From assembly GCA_900752115.1 (NCBI GenBank), contig CAADUC010000097.1:1-25863 (forward strand): a stretch of 25,863 nt of DNA, in the 5' to 3' direction. Under the pieces are notes generated by a model. The model saw only the letters and a program-made list of their open reading frames with translations, made no database searches and was not told the origin of the DNA. The stretch is from Clostridia bacterium. GTDB lineage: Bacteria > Bacillota > Clostridia > Oscillospirales > Acutalibacteraceae. A program made the translations under genes and the position numbers. This document shows, piece by piece, positions 1 through 9,183 of the stretch (its first letter is position 1; every line of letters begins with the position of its first letter).

Positions 1-72
1 ACGCGGCATGGCAGGGGGGCAGAGGAGACTCTGTTCCAAGACAAGAATGCGAAAGAGAGGAATCCAGAAATC

Positions 73-2700
73 ATGAGCAAGGAGCTTGCGAAAACGTACG
101 AGCCCCGTGAGGTGGAGGACAGAATCTACGAATTCTGGACAAAGGGAAATTATTTTCACGCCGAGCCGGATCCGAAGAAAAAGCCTTACACGATCGTGAT
201 CCCGCCGCCGAACATTACCGGTCAGCTGCATATGGGTCATGCTCTAGACGAGACGCTGCAGGATATTCTGATCCGTTGGCGCCGCATGCAGGGCTATTGC
301 GCTCTGTGGCTGCCTGGTACAGATCATGCTTCCATTGCGACGGAGGCCAAAATTGTGGAGGCCATGCGCAAGGAAGGCGTGACGAAGGAGGAAATCGGCC
401 GCGAGGCGTTCCTCGAGCGCGCTTGGGACTGGAAGCGTCAGTATGGCGGCCGCATCGTGGAGGAGCTCAAAAAGCTTGGCTCTTCCTGTGATTGGGAACG
501 TGAGCGCTTTACCCTTGACGAGGGCTGCTCGAAGGCCGTGCGCGAGGTTTTTGTCCGCCTTTATGAGAAGGGGCTTATTTATCGCGGCGAGCGCATCATC
601 AACTGGTGCCCGCACTGCAAAACTTCTATTTCTGACGCGGAGGTCGAGTTTGAGGAGAAGGCCGGCCATTTCTGGCATCTGCGCTATCCCTTCAAGGACG
701 GATCCGGTTATCTTGAGCTTGCCACGACCCGGCCGGAGACGATGCTCGGCGATACGGCTGTCGCTGTCCACCCGAACGACGAGCGTTATCAGGGGATTAT
801 CGGCAAGACGCTGATCCTTCCTCTCGTGGGCCGCGAGATTCCTGTTGTTGCCGATACCTACGTGGAAAAGGATTTCGGTACGGGTGTCGTGAAGATTACC
901 CCCGCCCATGATCCGAATGACTTTGAGGTGGGCCTGCGTCACAATCTCGAGATCATCAACGTGATGAACGAGGATGGCAGCATCAATGAGAACGGCGGCA
1001 AATACTGCGGCATGAGCGGGCTTGACGCAAGACGTGCGATTGTCCGCGATCTCGAGGAGCAGGGCTTCCTCGTCCGTGTGGAGGATATCAAGCACAACGT
1101 CGGCACCTGCTACCGCTGCGGTACCGTTGTTGAGCCGCGCGTGTCGAAGCAGTGGTTCGTGAAGATGAAGCCGCTCGCAGAGCCTGCTGTTGACTGTGTG
1201 CGCGACGGCCGTATTCAGTTCATTCCGGAGCGCATGAACAAGACGTACTATAACTGGATGGAGAACATCAAGGACTGGTGTATTTCCCGTCAGCTGTGGT
1301 GGGGTCACCGGATCCCGGCGTGGTATTGCCCGGACTGCGGTGAAATGATTGTCGCCCGTGAGACGCCTCACGCCTGTCCGAAGTGCGGCAGTACGAACCT
1401 GCATCAGGATGAGGATACGCTCGACACTTGGTTCAGTTCCGCTCTGTGGCCGTTCTCCACGCTCGGCTGGCCGGAGAAGACCAAGGAACTGGAGTATTTC
1501 TATCCCACGGATACCCTCGTTACCGGCTACGATATTATTTTCTTCTGGGTGGCCCGCATGATCTTCTCGGGTCTCGAGCACATGAAGGAGGTTCCGTTCA
1601 AGACGGTCTTCTTCCACGGCCTTGTCCGTGACGCTCAGGGCCGCAAGATGAGCAAGTCTCTCGGAAACGGCATTGATCCGCTAGAGGTGATTGCTCAGTA
1701 CGGTGCGGATGCACTGCGCTTTACGCTTGTGACCGGTATCAGCCCCGGAAACGATACCCGTTTCTCGACGGAGCGTGTGGAGGCAAGCCGCAATTTTGCA
1801 AACAAGCTCTGGAATGCATCCCGCTTTATCCTCATGAATATTGAGGGGAAGGACGTGAAAAACGAGCTGCCCGCTCACCTTGCCACCGAGGACAAGTGGA
1901 TTCTTTCCGCTTTCAACCGTGTGGCAAAGGAAGTGAACGAAAACCTCGAAAAGTTCGAGCTGGGCATTGCCGCGCAGAAGCTCTATGATTTCCTGTGGGA
2001 TCAGTTCTGCGACTGGTTTATCGAGATCGCGAAAATCCGCCTGACAGGTGACGACGAGCAGGCCGCGCAGGAGGTCCGCCAGGTGCTCGTGTGGGTGATG
2101 ACCCGCACGCTCGCTATGCTGCATCCCTTTATGCCGTATATTACGGAGGAGATCTGGCAGACCATGCCGCACGACGGCGAGGCGCTGATCGTCGACGCTT
2201 ATCCGGCGTATGACCCGGCTCTGGAGTTCCCGGAGGCCTCTGCCCGCATGGAGAGTGTGATGGCTGCCGTGCGTGCCGTCAGAAACCGCAGAAGCGAAAT
2301 GAACGTTGTGCCGAGCCGCCGCACGAAGCTGCACATCGCTACGGCGAAGCCTGACGTCTTTGAGGAGGGCACTGCCGTCTTCCAGCGCCTTGCCTATGCG
2401 ACGGAGATTGAGGTTGCCGAATCGTTTGATCTCGAGGGCGCCGTCACGATTGTTACGCCCGATGCCAAAATCTATATTCAGATGGATGAGCTTGTCGACA
2501 AGGCGGCCGAGATTGCGCGTTTGACGAAGGAGCTGCAGAGCGCTGAAAAGCAGTTTGCAACGGCGCAGGCCAAGCTCTCGAACGAGAAGTTTACCGGGAA
2601 GGCCCCTGCGAATGTCGTCGAGGGCGTGCGCCAGAACGCTGCGCGTCTGCAGGAGCACATTGCCCTGATCCGCTCGAGCCTTGAGGCGCTGAACCGCTGA
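73..2700 (+). CDS. valS: Valyl-tRNA synthetase
   Basis: Class I aminoacyl-tRNA synthetase that charges tRNA-Val in the cytoplasm and edits misactivated threonine. At 875 aa it is full length for the bacterial family. Seen: the HIGH-type motif HMGH at residues 53-56 within [13 protein letters not shown], the KMSKS motif at 525-529, an editing-domain segment around [18 protein letters not shown], zinc-type CxxC pairs (CPHC, CYRC, CPDC, CPKC), the [15 protein letters not shown] block diagnostic of ValS, and a charged C-terminal coiled-coil arm (about 815-875) that contacts tRNA in this family. The ATG at 73 follows a GAGAGG ribosome binding site. The 72 bases before it hold the end of a leader; no T-box core (AGGGTGG..ACCGCG) is visible there, so tRNA-dependent control cannot be judged. 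An exporter gene pair follows 81 bp downstream. Confidence 0.98.
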   Translation: MSKELAKTYEPREVEDRIYEFWTKGNYFHAEPDPKKKPYTIVIPPPNITGQLHMGHALDETLQDILIRWRRMQGYCALWLPGTDHASIATEAKIVEAMRKEGVTKEEIGREAFLERAWDWKRQYGGRIVEELKKLGSSCDWERERFTLDEGCSKAVREVFVRLYEKGLIYRGERIINWCPHCKTSISDAEVEFEEKAGHFWHLRYPFKDGSGYLELATTRPETMLGDTAVAVHPNDERYQGIIGKTLILPLVGREIPVVADTYVEKDFGTGVVKITPAHDPNDFEVGLRHNLEIINVMNEDGSINENGGKYCGMSGLDARRAIVRDLEEQGFLVRVEDIKHNVGTCYRCGTVVEPRVSKQWFVKMKPLAEPAVDCVRDGRIQFIPERMNKTYYNWMENIKDWCISRQLWWGHRIPAWYCPDCGEMIVARETPHACPKCGSTNLHQDEDTLDTWFSSALWPFSTLGWPEKTKELEYFYPTDTLVTGYDIIFFWVARMIFSGLEHMKEVPFKTVFFHGLVRDAQGRKMSKSLGNGIDPLEVIAQYGADALRFTLVTGISPGNDTRFSTERVEASRNFANKLWNASRFILMNIEGKDVKNELPAHLATEDKWILSAFNRVAKEVNENLEKFELGIAAQKLYDFLWDQFCDWFIEIAKIRLTGDDEQAAQEVRQVLVWVMTRTLAMLHPFMPYITEEIWQTMPHDGEALIVDAYPAYDPALEFPEASARMESVMAAVRAVRNRRSEMNVVPSRRTKLHIATAKPDVFEEGTAVFQRLAYATEIEVAESFDLEGAVTIVTPDAKIYIQMDELVDKAAEIARLTKELQSAEKQFATAQAKLSNEKFTGKAPANVVEGVRQNAARLQEHIALIRSSLEALNR

Positions 2701-2716
2701 TTTTCAGCCTGAACAG

Positions 2717-2766
2717 ATCGGACGGTTTGACAGAGTGCTGCTGGTGAATCGTGTGTGCCGTCCGAT
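2717..2766 (+). repeat. Inverted repeat between valS and the exporter
   Basis: ATCGGACGG at 2717-2725 is the exact reverse complement of CCGTCCGAT at 2758-2766, with a 32-nt loop. The right arm ends five bases before the GGGAGG ribosome binding site (2771-2776) of the exporter gene. There is no T-tract, so it is not an intrinsic terminator. It could be an mRNA hairpin that sets translation of the exporter, or a spaced operator; function unknown. Confidence 0.5.
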
Positions 2767-2781
2767 AGACGGGAGGATATC

Positions 2782-4506
2782 GTGAATAAATTATTTGTCT
2801 ATTTGAAGGAGTATAAGAAAGAAACCATCCTTGGCCCGTTGTTCAAGCTGCTGGAAGCTTCGTTCGAGCTGTTTGTTCCACTTGTGGTGGCTTCGATGAT
2901 TGATGTCGGTATCAAAACAGGGGATACCGGCTACATCATCCGCATGTGTCTGGTCCTCATTGCATTGGGTGTGATCGGTCTTGTCTGCTCCATCACAGCC
3001 CAGTATTTTGCGGCGAAGGCGGCGGTCGGCTTTGTCAAGAAGATTCGGCACGCCCTCTTTCGCCACATCCAGAGCCTGTCTTACACAGAGCTTGATACGC
3101 TCGGCGCGTCCACGATGATTACACGTATGACGAGCGACGTCAATCAGGTGCAGAACGGCACCAACCTGACGTTGCGTCTGCTGCTTCGTTCTCCGTTTGT
3201 CGTCTTCGGTGCGATGGTGATGGCGTTCACCATCGACTGGAAGGCGGCGATGGTGTTTGTCGTTACGATCCCGCTCCTGTGTATTGTTGTTTTCGGCATT
3301 ATGCTCGTCTCAATCCCGCTGTACCGCAAGGTGCAGGCAAGATTGGACCGCTTGCTGGGGATTACGCGGGAGAATCTCACCGGCGTCCGTGTCCTGCGCG
3401 CTTTCTGCAAGGAGAACGAGGAAATTGCTGAGTTTGAGGAGCGCAATGAGGCTCTGACCGGCGTGCAGAAATTTGTCGGACGAATTTCCGCCCTGATGAA
3501 TCCCGTAACGTATATTATTATCAATCTTGCCGTTGTCGCCCTGATTTGGACGGGAGCTATCCGCGTGGAAGCGGGGATTCTGACGCAGGGCATGGTCATC
3601 GCGCTCTACAATTATATGTCGCAGATTCTGACCGAGCTCGTCAAGATGGCGAATCTTATCATCAACATCACGAAGGCGGTCGCCTGCGGCAACCGCATTG
3701 CGTCTGTCTTTGAGATTACTTCCAGCCAACAGCAGGCCTCTGCTTCCCCGGAAAAACCGGAGAGTGCGCCGGAGGTCGAATTCCGCAATGTTTCTCTGCA
3801 ATATAAGGGAGCGGGCGAGGATTCTCTCTCCGGTCTGAGCTTTTCTGTCCGGCCCGGCGAGACGATTGGTGTGATCGGCGGCACCGGCTCCGGTAAAACA
3901 TCCCTTGTCAACCTGATCCCGCGCTTTTATGATGCGACGGGCGGCGAGGTACTCGTGCGGGGTGCGAACGTGCAGAGCTACCCGCTGGAGGAGCTGCGCT
4001 CCATGATCGGCGTTGTGCCGCAGAAGGCGGTCCTTTTCCAGGGAACGGTCCGGGAAAATCTGAAATGGGGAAATCCTGACGCCACCGACGATGAGCTTTG
4101 GGACGCTCTTGCGTCCGCGCAGGCGCAGGAGGTGGTCGAAAGCAAGAAGGGCGGCTTGGACTTTGAGATTGAGCAGGCTGGCCGCAACCTCTCCGGCGGC
4201 CAGCGGCAGCGGCTCACCATCGCACGCGCTCTGGTGCGTCGTCCGCGTATTCTGATTCTTGACGACAGCTCCTCCGCGCTCGATTTCGCGACGGACGCCG
4301 CTCTGCGCAAATCCATTCGCGAGCTGCCGTATTCTCCCACGGTTTTTCTGGTTTCTCAGCGTGCTTCGTCTATTCAGTACGCCGACAAGATTATTGTCCT
4401 GGATGACGGCGAGGCAGTTGGGATTGGTACGCATGAGGAGCTCCTCAGGGACTGCGCGGTCTATCAGGAGATCTACAATTCCCAGTTCCGAAAGGAGGAC
4501 GCGTGA
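2782..4506 (+). CDS. ABC exporter half-transporter, degenerate-site subunit
   Basis: Half-transporter with six N-terminal membrane helices and a C-terminal ATPase domain, the first of a tandem pair (574 aa). Seen: Walker A GGTGSGKTS near residue 366, signature LSGGQRQ near 470, Walker B ILILDD with Asp at 495 where the catalytic Glu normally sits, and an H-loop LVSQR with Gln526 instead of His. Known: this same Asp/Gln pair marks the degenerate-site subunit of heterodimeric exporters of the TM287/288 type. Inferred: it pairs with the next gene to export lipophilic compounds or drugs; the substrate is unknown. The start is the GTG at 2782, six bases after GGGAGG; an in-frame GTG at 2755 has no comparable ribosome binding site. 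The gene ends one base before its partner begins. Confidence 0.93.
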   Translation: MNKLFVYLKEYKKETILGPLFKLLEASFELFVPLVVASMIDVGIKTGDTGYIIRMCLVLIALGVIGLVCSITAQYFAAKAAVGFVKKIRHALFRHIQSLSYTELDTLGASTMITRMTSDVNQVQNGTNLTLRLLLRSPFVVFGAMVMAFTIDWKAAMVFVVTIPLLCIVVFGIMLVSIPLYRKVQARLDRLLGITRENLTGVRVLRAFCKENEEIAEFEERNEALTGVQKFVGRISALMNPVTYIIINLAVVALIWTGAIRVEAGILTQGMVIALYNYMSQILTELVKMANLIINITKAVACGNRIASVFEITSSQQQASASPEKPESAPEVEFRNVSLQYKGAGEDSLSGLSFSVRPGETIGVIGGTGSGKTSLVNLIPRFYDATGGEVLVRGANVQSYPLEELRSMIGVVPQKAVLFQGTVRENLKWGNPDATDDELWDALASAQAQEVVESKKGGLDFEIEQAGRNLSGGQRQRLTIARALVRRPRILILDDSSSALDFATDAALRKSIRELPYSPTVFLVSQRASSIQYADKIIVLDDGEAVGIGTHEELLRDCAVYQEIYNSQFRKEDA

Positions 4507-4507
4507 G

Positions 4508-6259
4508 ATGGAAAAGAATCCGTATGTTCAGCGGGAGGCTCTGCGCAAGGTGCTCAGCCGTCTGAAAAAGTATCGCGTCCTCATTGCTCTCTCGATCCTT
4601 TTTGCCGCAGTAACGGTGGCGCTCACGCTGTACGTTCCTGTGCTCGTCGGCGATACGATCGACATGATTGTGGGTCCCGGAGATGTAAACTTTACCGGGA
4701 TTGCCGCCTCCCTGGTGCAGATTGCGATCATTGTGTGCGTGACGGCGCTGCTGCAGTGGCTGATGAATACGATCAACAATAAGATTACTTTCCAGGTTGT
4801 GCGCGACGTCCGCTCCGAGGCGTTCCGCAAGCTGCAGATCCTGCCTCTCAAGTATCTGGATGCGCACTCACACGGCGAGATCGTCAGCCGCGTAATCGCC
4901 GACGTCGATCAGTTTGCCGACGGCCTTCTGATGGGCTTTACGCAATTGTTCACCGGTGTGCTTACCATCCTCGGCACGCTTTTCTTCATGCTTTCCATCC
5001 ATGCGGGCATCACGCTTGTGGTTGTCCTGCTCACACCGATCTCACTTTTTGTTGCGAGTTTCATTGCCCGCCGCACTTATGCGATGTTCAAGCTTCAGTC
5101 TGAAACACGCGGCGAACAGACTGCTCTGATTGACGAGATGATCGGCAACCAGAAGGTGGTGCAGGCGTTCTCGCACGAGGACGAGGCGCTGGAGAAGTTT
5201 GACGAGATCAATGAGCGTTTGACAAAGTATTCGCTGCGCGCGACGTTTTTCTCCTCCATCACCAATCCGGCGACGCGCTTTGTCAACAGCGTTGTCTATG
5301 CAGGCGTCGGTCTTACCGGTGCGCTTGTTGCTATCGCCGGAGCCATTACCGTCGGTGATCTGACCTGTCTTCTGAGTTATGCGAACCAGTATACGAAGCC
5401 TTTCAATGAGATTTCCGGCGTTGTCACGGAGCTGCAGAATGCTCTTGCCTGTGCGGGCCGCATTTTTGAACTCATTGAGGAGGAGCCCCAGATTCCGGAA
5501 AAGGAGAACGCTGTTGAGCTGACGGATGTCAAGGGCAACGTTTCTCTCACGGATGTCGAGTTCTCCTACGATCCGAAGCGTCCGCTGATCCGGAATTTCA
5601 ATCTCTCCGTCAAGCCCGGTCAGCGTGTCGCCATTGTCGGCCCGACAGGCTGCGGCAAGACTACTGTCATCAACCTGCTCATGCGTTTCTATGATGTACA
5701 GGGCGGCTGCATCCGCGTAGAGGGCGAGGATATCCGCGAGGTTACGCGAAGAAGCCTGCGCAGCGGATACGGTATGGTGCTGCAGGAGACGTGGCTGAAG
5801 GCTGGAACCATCCGTGAGAATATCCTGATGGGCCGTCCCGACGCGACGGAGGAGGAAATGATTGCTGCGGCGAAGGCCAGTCATGCTCATGGATTTATCC
5901 GACGTCTGCCTCAGGGGTACGACACCGTGATCACCGAGGACGGCGGCAGTCTCTCACAGGGGCAGAAGCAGCTTTTGTGTATTGCCCGCGTAATGCTCTG
6001 CCGGCCGCCGATGCTTATTCTCGATGAGGCAACATCCTCGATCGATACAAGAACAGAGCTTAAGGTACAGGAAGCGTTTGCCCGTCTGATGCAGGGCCGC
6101 ACAAGCTTTATCGTCGCTCATCGCCTGTCTACCATCCGCGAGGCCGATGTGATTCTCGTCATGCGTGACGGTAATATCGTTGAGCAGGGCAACCATGAAA
6201 GCCTGCTCGCAAAAGGCGGCTTTTATGCGGAGCTGTACAACAGTCAGTTTGCGCATTGA
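4508..6259 (+). CDS. ABC exporter half-transporter, catalytic-site subunit
   Basis: Second half-transporter of the pair (583 aa), with an N-terminal six-helix membrane domain and a C-terminal ATPase domain. Seen: Walker A GPTGCGKTT at 378-386, signature LSQGQ at 482-486, Walker B ILDE with catalytic Glu507, and an H-loop with His538 (VAHRLSTI). The LSQGQ variant together with canonical Glu/His is what the TM288-like partner of a heterodimer shows, so the dimer would have one consensus and one degenerate ATP site. The ATG at 4508 follows an AGGAGG inside the end of the previous gene and lies one base after its stop, which implies tight translational coupling. A strong terminator closes the unit at 6276-6315. 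Confidence 0.94.
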   Translation: MEKNPYVQREALRKVLSRLKKYRVLIALSILFAAVTVALTLYVPVLVGDTIDMIVGPGDVNFTGIAASLVQIAIIVCVTALLQWLMNTINNKITFQVVRDVRSEAFRKLQILPLKYLDAHSHGEIVSRVIADVDQFADGLLMGFTQLFTGVLTILGTLFFMLSIHAGITLVVVLLTPISLFVASFIARRTYAMFKLQSETRGEQTALIDEMIGNQKVVQAFSHEDEALEKFDEINERLTKYSLRATFFSSITNPATRFVNSVVYAGVGLTGALVAIAGAITVGDLTCLLSYANQYTKPFNEISGVVTELQNALACAGRIFELIEEEPQIPEKENAVELTDVKGNVSLTDVEFSYDPKRPLIRNFNLSVKPGQRVAIVGPTGCGKTTVINLLMRFYDVQGGCIRVEGEDIREVTRRSLRSGYGMVLQETWLKAGTIRENILMGRPDATEEEMIAAAKASHAHGFIRRLPQGYDTVITEDGGSLSQGQKQLLCIARVMLCRPPMLILDEATSSIDTRTELKVQEAFARLMQGRTSFIVAHRLSTIREADVILVMRDGNIVEQGNHESLLAKGGFYAELYNSQFAH

Positions 6260-6275
6260 GGTTTTATGCATCCAT

Positions 6276-6315
6276 AGGGATTGGTATGGGAAAGCTTCCG
6301 TACCAATCCCTTTTT
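6276..6315 (+). terminator. Intrinsic terminator after exporter pair
   Basis: Perfect 11-bp stem AGGGATTGGTA / TACCAATCCCT (6276-6286 with 6301-6311). The loop contains a further GGAA/TTCC pairing, and the stem runs into five T residues. It lies 16 bp after the stop codon. Confidence 0.9.
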
Positions 6316-6333
6316 CTGTTTGCGTGTTTTAGG

Positions 6334-6359
6334 CATCTTACGCTTTCATCTTACGCTTT
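6334..6359 (+). repeat. Tandem 13-bp direct repeat
   Basis: CATCTTACGCTTT occurs twice head to tail (6334-6346 and 6347-6359) in the region upstream of the P-loop ATPase gene. Only two copies are present. It could be a replication-slippage duplication or a paired protein-binding site. I see no clear promoter next to it. Confidence 0.6.
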
Positions 6360-6478
6360 CGTTGAATCGCGAAAAAAGAGATCCAGGCATAGCTGTCATA
6401 TCAAGGTCTTATTTTCCGTATACTGAGATCGGATTTCCCACAAGGTATGATTTCTTTTACCGCAAAGGAGGGATAAGG

Positions 6479-7513
6479 ATGGGAAAAGGCGATGCCATCC
6501 ATTATTTTGTTGATGCAAACAGTTCGGCGGGGTATGTCGATCTCTGGGAGCAGAGTTTCGGCGGTCTGTCCCATGTGGCAGAGCTCAGCGATTTCCCGGA
6601 CGATACAGCAGAGCGTCTGCTTTTTGCCGTGCGCAGTCGGGCGGAGGAGCAGGGAACCCGTGTCGAGGTAATTCATCATTGCTTGACAAACCGGCCGATG
6701 GGGTTGATTTTGCCGGAGCTTTCCGCAGGTGTGATCAACCGTCAGACCTGGCGGCCCGGATCGTTTTCCGCGCTCGCGGCCCTTGAGGATGAGACGCTTG
6801 CGCAGTCGCGCGCCGCGCTGCGATCGGCGTGGACGCTTTTTGGAGAGGCGAGGCTTGTCCACGACGAGTGGGAAAAGTATTACATTGAAAACCTGAACTT
6901 TTCCGCTGTTGATGCGTTGGCGCAGGAAACGTGTGAGAAGCTTTTAGGCGGAAAACGTCCCGTGAGGACGGGAGAGGGAAGCGTGGTCGAGCGCTTTTTC
7001 GGGGCTGCTACAGCCTTTGGATCCGTCGATCACATTCCAAGCGTAACGGCCGGCTTGAGGAAGAGATATTTCATCAAAGGAAGACCCGGGACAGGGAAAT
7101 CCACCTTTCTCAAAAAGATTGCCGCGGCGGCGCGGGAGCAGGGGTTCGCCGTGGAGCTGTACCGCTGTTCGCTGGATCCCAACAGCTGCGACATGGTGGT
7201 GATTCGCGAGCTTGGTTTCTGCGTTTTTGACAGCACTGCTCCGCATGAATATTTCCCGGAGCGGGAAGGCGACGAAACGATTGACATTTACCGCGCCGCC
7301 GTTCGGGAAGGAACAGATGAGCGCTACGCTGCCGAGCTTGCCGATGTGACGGAGCGTTATCGTGCGATTGTGCGGCAGGCGACGGCAAGTCTGGCTGCGG
7401 CTCAGAGGGCGCTTGAGGCGTTTCAGAGGGCAAAGCTGCCTGTATTCAGTGCCGGGACATTGGCCGGCCAGCAGGAGCGGCTGCTGGAACTCCTGTTTTC
7501 CGAAGGAGCCTGA
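6479..7513 (+). CDS. PRK06851-like P-loop ATPase with degenerate first half
   Basis: Protein of 344 aa that I recognise as the PRK06851-type NTPase family, function unknown. Family members are internal duplications in which each half normally carries a P-loop. Seen: the second half has GRPGTGKSTFLKK (about residues 203-215), then the family hallmarks LDPNSCDMV and FDSTAPHEYFP. The first half keeps the family framing (IHYFVDANSSAGYVDLW near the start, HDEWEKYYIENLNF in the middle), but where GGPGTGKS is expected it reads through AELSDFPDDTAERLL, with no Gly-Lys-Ser/Thr. The C-terminus ends soon after the second domain. The ATG at 6479 sits seven bases after AGGAGG (6466-6471). The frame stays open upstream without a second ribosome binding site. 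The gene is isolated, with a terminator on each side. Confidence 0.8.
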   Translation: MGKGDAIHYFVDANSSAGYVDLWEQSFGGLSHVAELSDFPDDTAERLLFAVRSRAEEQGTRVEVIHHCLTNRPMGLILPELSAGVINRQTWRPGSFSALAALEDETLAQSRAALRSAWTLFGEARLVHDEWEKYYIENLNFSAVDALAQETCEKLLGGKRPVRTGEGSVVERFFGAATAFGSVDHIPSVTAGLRKRYFIKGRPGTGKSTFLKKIAAAAREQGFAVELYRCSLDPNSCDMVVIRELGFCVFDSTAPHEYFPEREGDETIDIYRAAVREGTDERYAAELADVTERYRAIVRQATASLAAAQRALEAFQRAKLPVFSAGTLAGQQERLLELLFSEGA

Positions 7514-7539
7514 TCCTTTCGTGTGAGAATAAGACTGTG

Positions 7540-7574
7540 CGCCGGTTTCCTGAAGGAAGGAGGCCGGCGTTTTT
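7540..7574 (+). terminator. Intrinsic terminator after the P-loop ATPase gene
   Basis: CGCCGG (7540-7545) pairs with CCGGCG (7564-7569) and is followed by five T residues. The inner TTTCCT/AGGAGG region adds an imperfect extension. The rest of the 309-bp gap up to coaBC holds AT-rich sequence and the coaBC promoter, with no other gene visible. Confidence 0.75.
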
Positions 7575-7737
7575 GTATGTCCGGATTGTGTGTTTGTGAG
7601 GTGGTGTTTACCGGAGCCATTTTTGTATGAATTTTTATAAATCACAAAGGAATACAGATTGGCAGTAAAAAAGTTTCTCCGCATTGCCTTTGCAGCAGGG
7701 GGATTGAAAAAGGGAAATGGAAACCCGAAAGAAAAAT

Positions 7738-7766
7738 GAGACAAACGGGAAAAGATCTGTTATACT
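7738..7766 (+). promoter_or_regulatory. Putative sigma-A promoter of coaBC
   Basis: GAGACA (7738-7743), a 17-bp spacer and TATACT (7761-7766), in an AT-rich stretch about 57 bp upstream of the coaBC start. The -35 matches the consensus at four of six positions and the -10 at five of six. Confidence 0.55.
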
Positions 7767-7822
7767 AAAAGGCAGAAACGTTCCGGTTTGTCCGGGCATG
7801 CGAAAGGAAGGCATATCAGGCT

Positions 7823-9022
7823 ATGATGAAGGGAAAAACGGTACTTCTCGGAGTCAGCGGCGGCATTGCGGCATACAAGGCAGCCTATGTGGCCAGCGGT
7901 CTTGTCAAGCTTGGCTGCGATGTTCATGTGATCATGACGCAGCACGCCGTGAATTTTATCAATCCGATTACATTTGAAACGCTGACGGGAAATAAATGTC
8001 CTGTCGATACCTTTGATCGCAATTTTGAGTTTCAGGTCGAGCATGTGTCGCTGGCTAAGAAGGCGGACCTGTGTTTGATCGCTCCGGCAACGGCGAATGT
8101 CATTGCGAAGCTTGCTCATGGTATCGCTGACGACATGCTGACCACGACGGTACTCGCCTGTCAGTGTCCGAAGATCGTTTTCCCGGCCATGAACACCAGA
8201 ATGTATGAAGCGGCTGTGACCCAGGATAATATGGAAACGCTGCGCCGCTATGGATATCTTGTTGCGGAGACAGCGGAGGGCCGTCTGGCCTGCGGCGATG
8301 TAGGCGCGGGGAAACTGCCGGAGCCGGATGTGATTCTCGATTATGCGCGTCAGGCTATCGAATACGAAAAGGATATGGCCGGCCTGCGCCTTCTTGTGAC
8401 GGCCGGGCCGACGCAGGAAGCTGTCGATCCGGTCCGCTATCTCACGAACCACTCCACAGGTTCCATGGGATATGCGATTGCGCGTGTGGCGGCGCGCCGC
8501 GGCGCGCTGGTAACGCTGGTGAGCGGGCCGACCGCCCTTGAAAAGCCTCGTTTCGCGGAAACCATCGACATTGTGAGTGCTGCCGATATGTTCCGTGAGG
8601 TTACCAGCCGTCAGCCCGAGCAGGATATTATCATCAAGGCCGCAGCTGTTGCGGATTATCGCCCGGCTCAGGTTTTTGAAGACAAGGTGAAGAAATCGGA
8701 TGGAGAGATGAGTATTCCGCTTGCCCGTACACAGGATATCCTTCAATATCTGGGCGAGCATCGCAGGGAAGGACAGTTCCTCTGCGGTTTCTCCATGGAG
8801 ACGCGCGATATGCTTGAAAATTCGCGCAAAAAGCTCGAAAAGAAAAAGGTTGACATGATTGCCGCGAACAATCTCAAAGTTCCGGGAGCAGGCTTCGGCA
8901 CGGCGACGAACGTGATCACGATTATCACAAAGCATGGAGAAGAGGAGCTTCCCTTGCTTTCAAAGGACGAGGCTGCCGATCGCCTTCTCACAGCGATCCT
9001 GCGGGAACGAGGGGCACAATAA
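7823..9022 (+). CDS. coaBC: Bifunctional CoaBC (PPC synthetase / PPC decarboxylase)
   Basis: Makes 4'-phosphopantetheine from phosphopantothenate and cysteine: CoaB ligates cysteine and the FMN-containing CoaC domain decarboxylates. At 399 aa it is the usual length. Seen: the CoaC domain covers about 1-185, with the flavin-binding start LLGVSGGIAAYKA, active-site His74 (VEHVSLAKKADL), PAMNTRMY with Asn124, and the substrate-clamp Cys157 (GRLACGDVGAGKL). The CoaB domain runs from about 188, with LVTAGPTQEAVDPVRYLTN, STGSMGYAIA, and the KKSDGEM and AANNL segments used in CTP and phosphopantothenate binding. The gene starts at ATG 7823; a second ATG follows directly, and the GAAAGGAAGG ribosome binding site (7802-7811) fits the second ATG as well as the first. 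It appears to be a single-gene unit. Confidence 0.96.
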   Translation: MMKGKTVLLGVSGGIAAYKAAYVASGLVKLGCDVHVIMTQHAVNFINPITFETLTGNKCPVDTFDRNFEFQVEHVSLAKKADLCLIAPATANVIAKLAHGIADDMLTTTVLACQCPKIVFPAMNTRMYEAAVTQDNMETLRRYGYLVAETAEGRLACGDVGAGKLPEPDVILDYARQAIEYEKDMAGLRLLVTAGPTQEAVDPVRYLTNHSTGSMGYAIARVAARRGALVTLVSGPTALEKPRFAETIDIVSAADMFREVTSRQPEQDIIIKAAAVADYRPAQVFEDKVKKSDGEMSIPLARTQDILQYLGEHRREGQFLCGFSMETRDMLENSRKKLEKKKVDMIAANNLKVPGAGFGTATNVITIITKHGEEELPLLSKDEAADRLLTAILRERGAQ

Positions 9023-9183
9023 GGACGGCAAATTTGTTTGTTTCACATTTGCATGTATAGCAGAGCATCAACGGGGCACACTATTTCTGCCGGAGCTTCC
9101 GGCGAAACAGGGTGTGTCCGGACAAGCGGAGAGGTCTGGTGCCTCAAAGCGCTCCGGCGGCTCAACAGTGAGGTGTCTGTTAG

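Noticed and set aside
1..72. Possible T-box riboswitch end upstream of valS
   Set aside because: The window starts too late. The visible bases ACGCGG do not match the T-box core, and no terminator with a T-tract is present.
244..1617. Long open frame on the minus strand opposite valS
   Set aside because: It is a codon-bias shadow of valS: no family features, no ribosome binding site, and the + strand gene is certain.
2727..2755. TTGACA at 2727-2732 as a promoter for the exporter pair
   Set aside because: No acceptable -10 lies 16-18 bp downstream (CGTGTG at 2750-2755), so a promoter is not supported.
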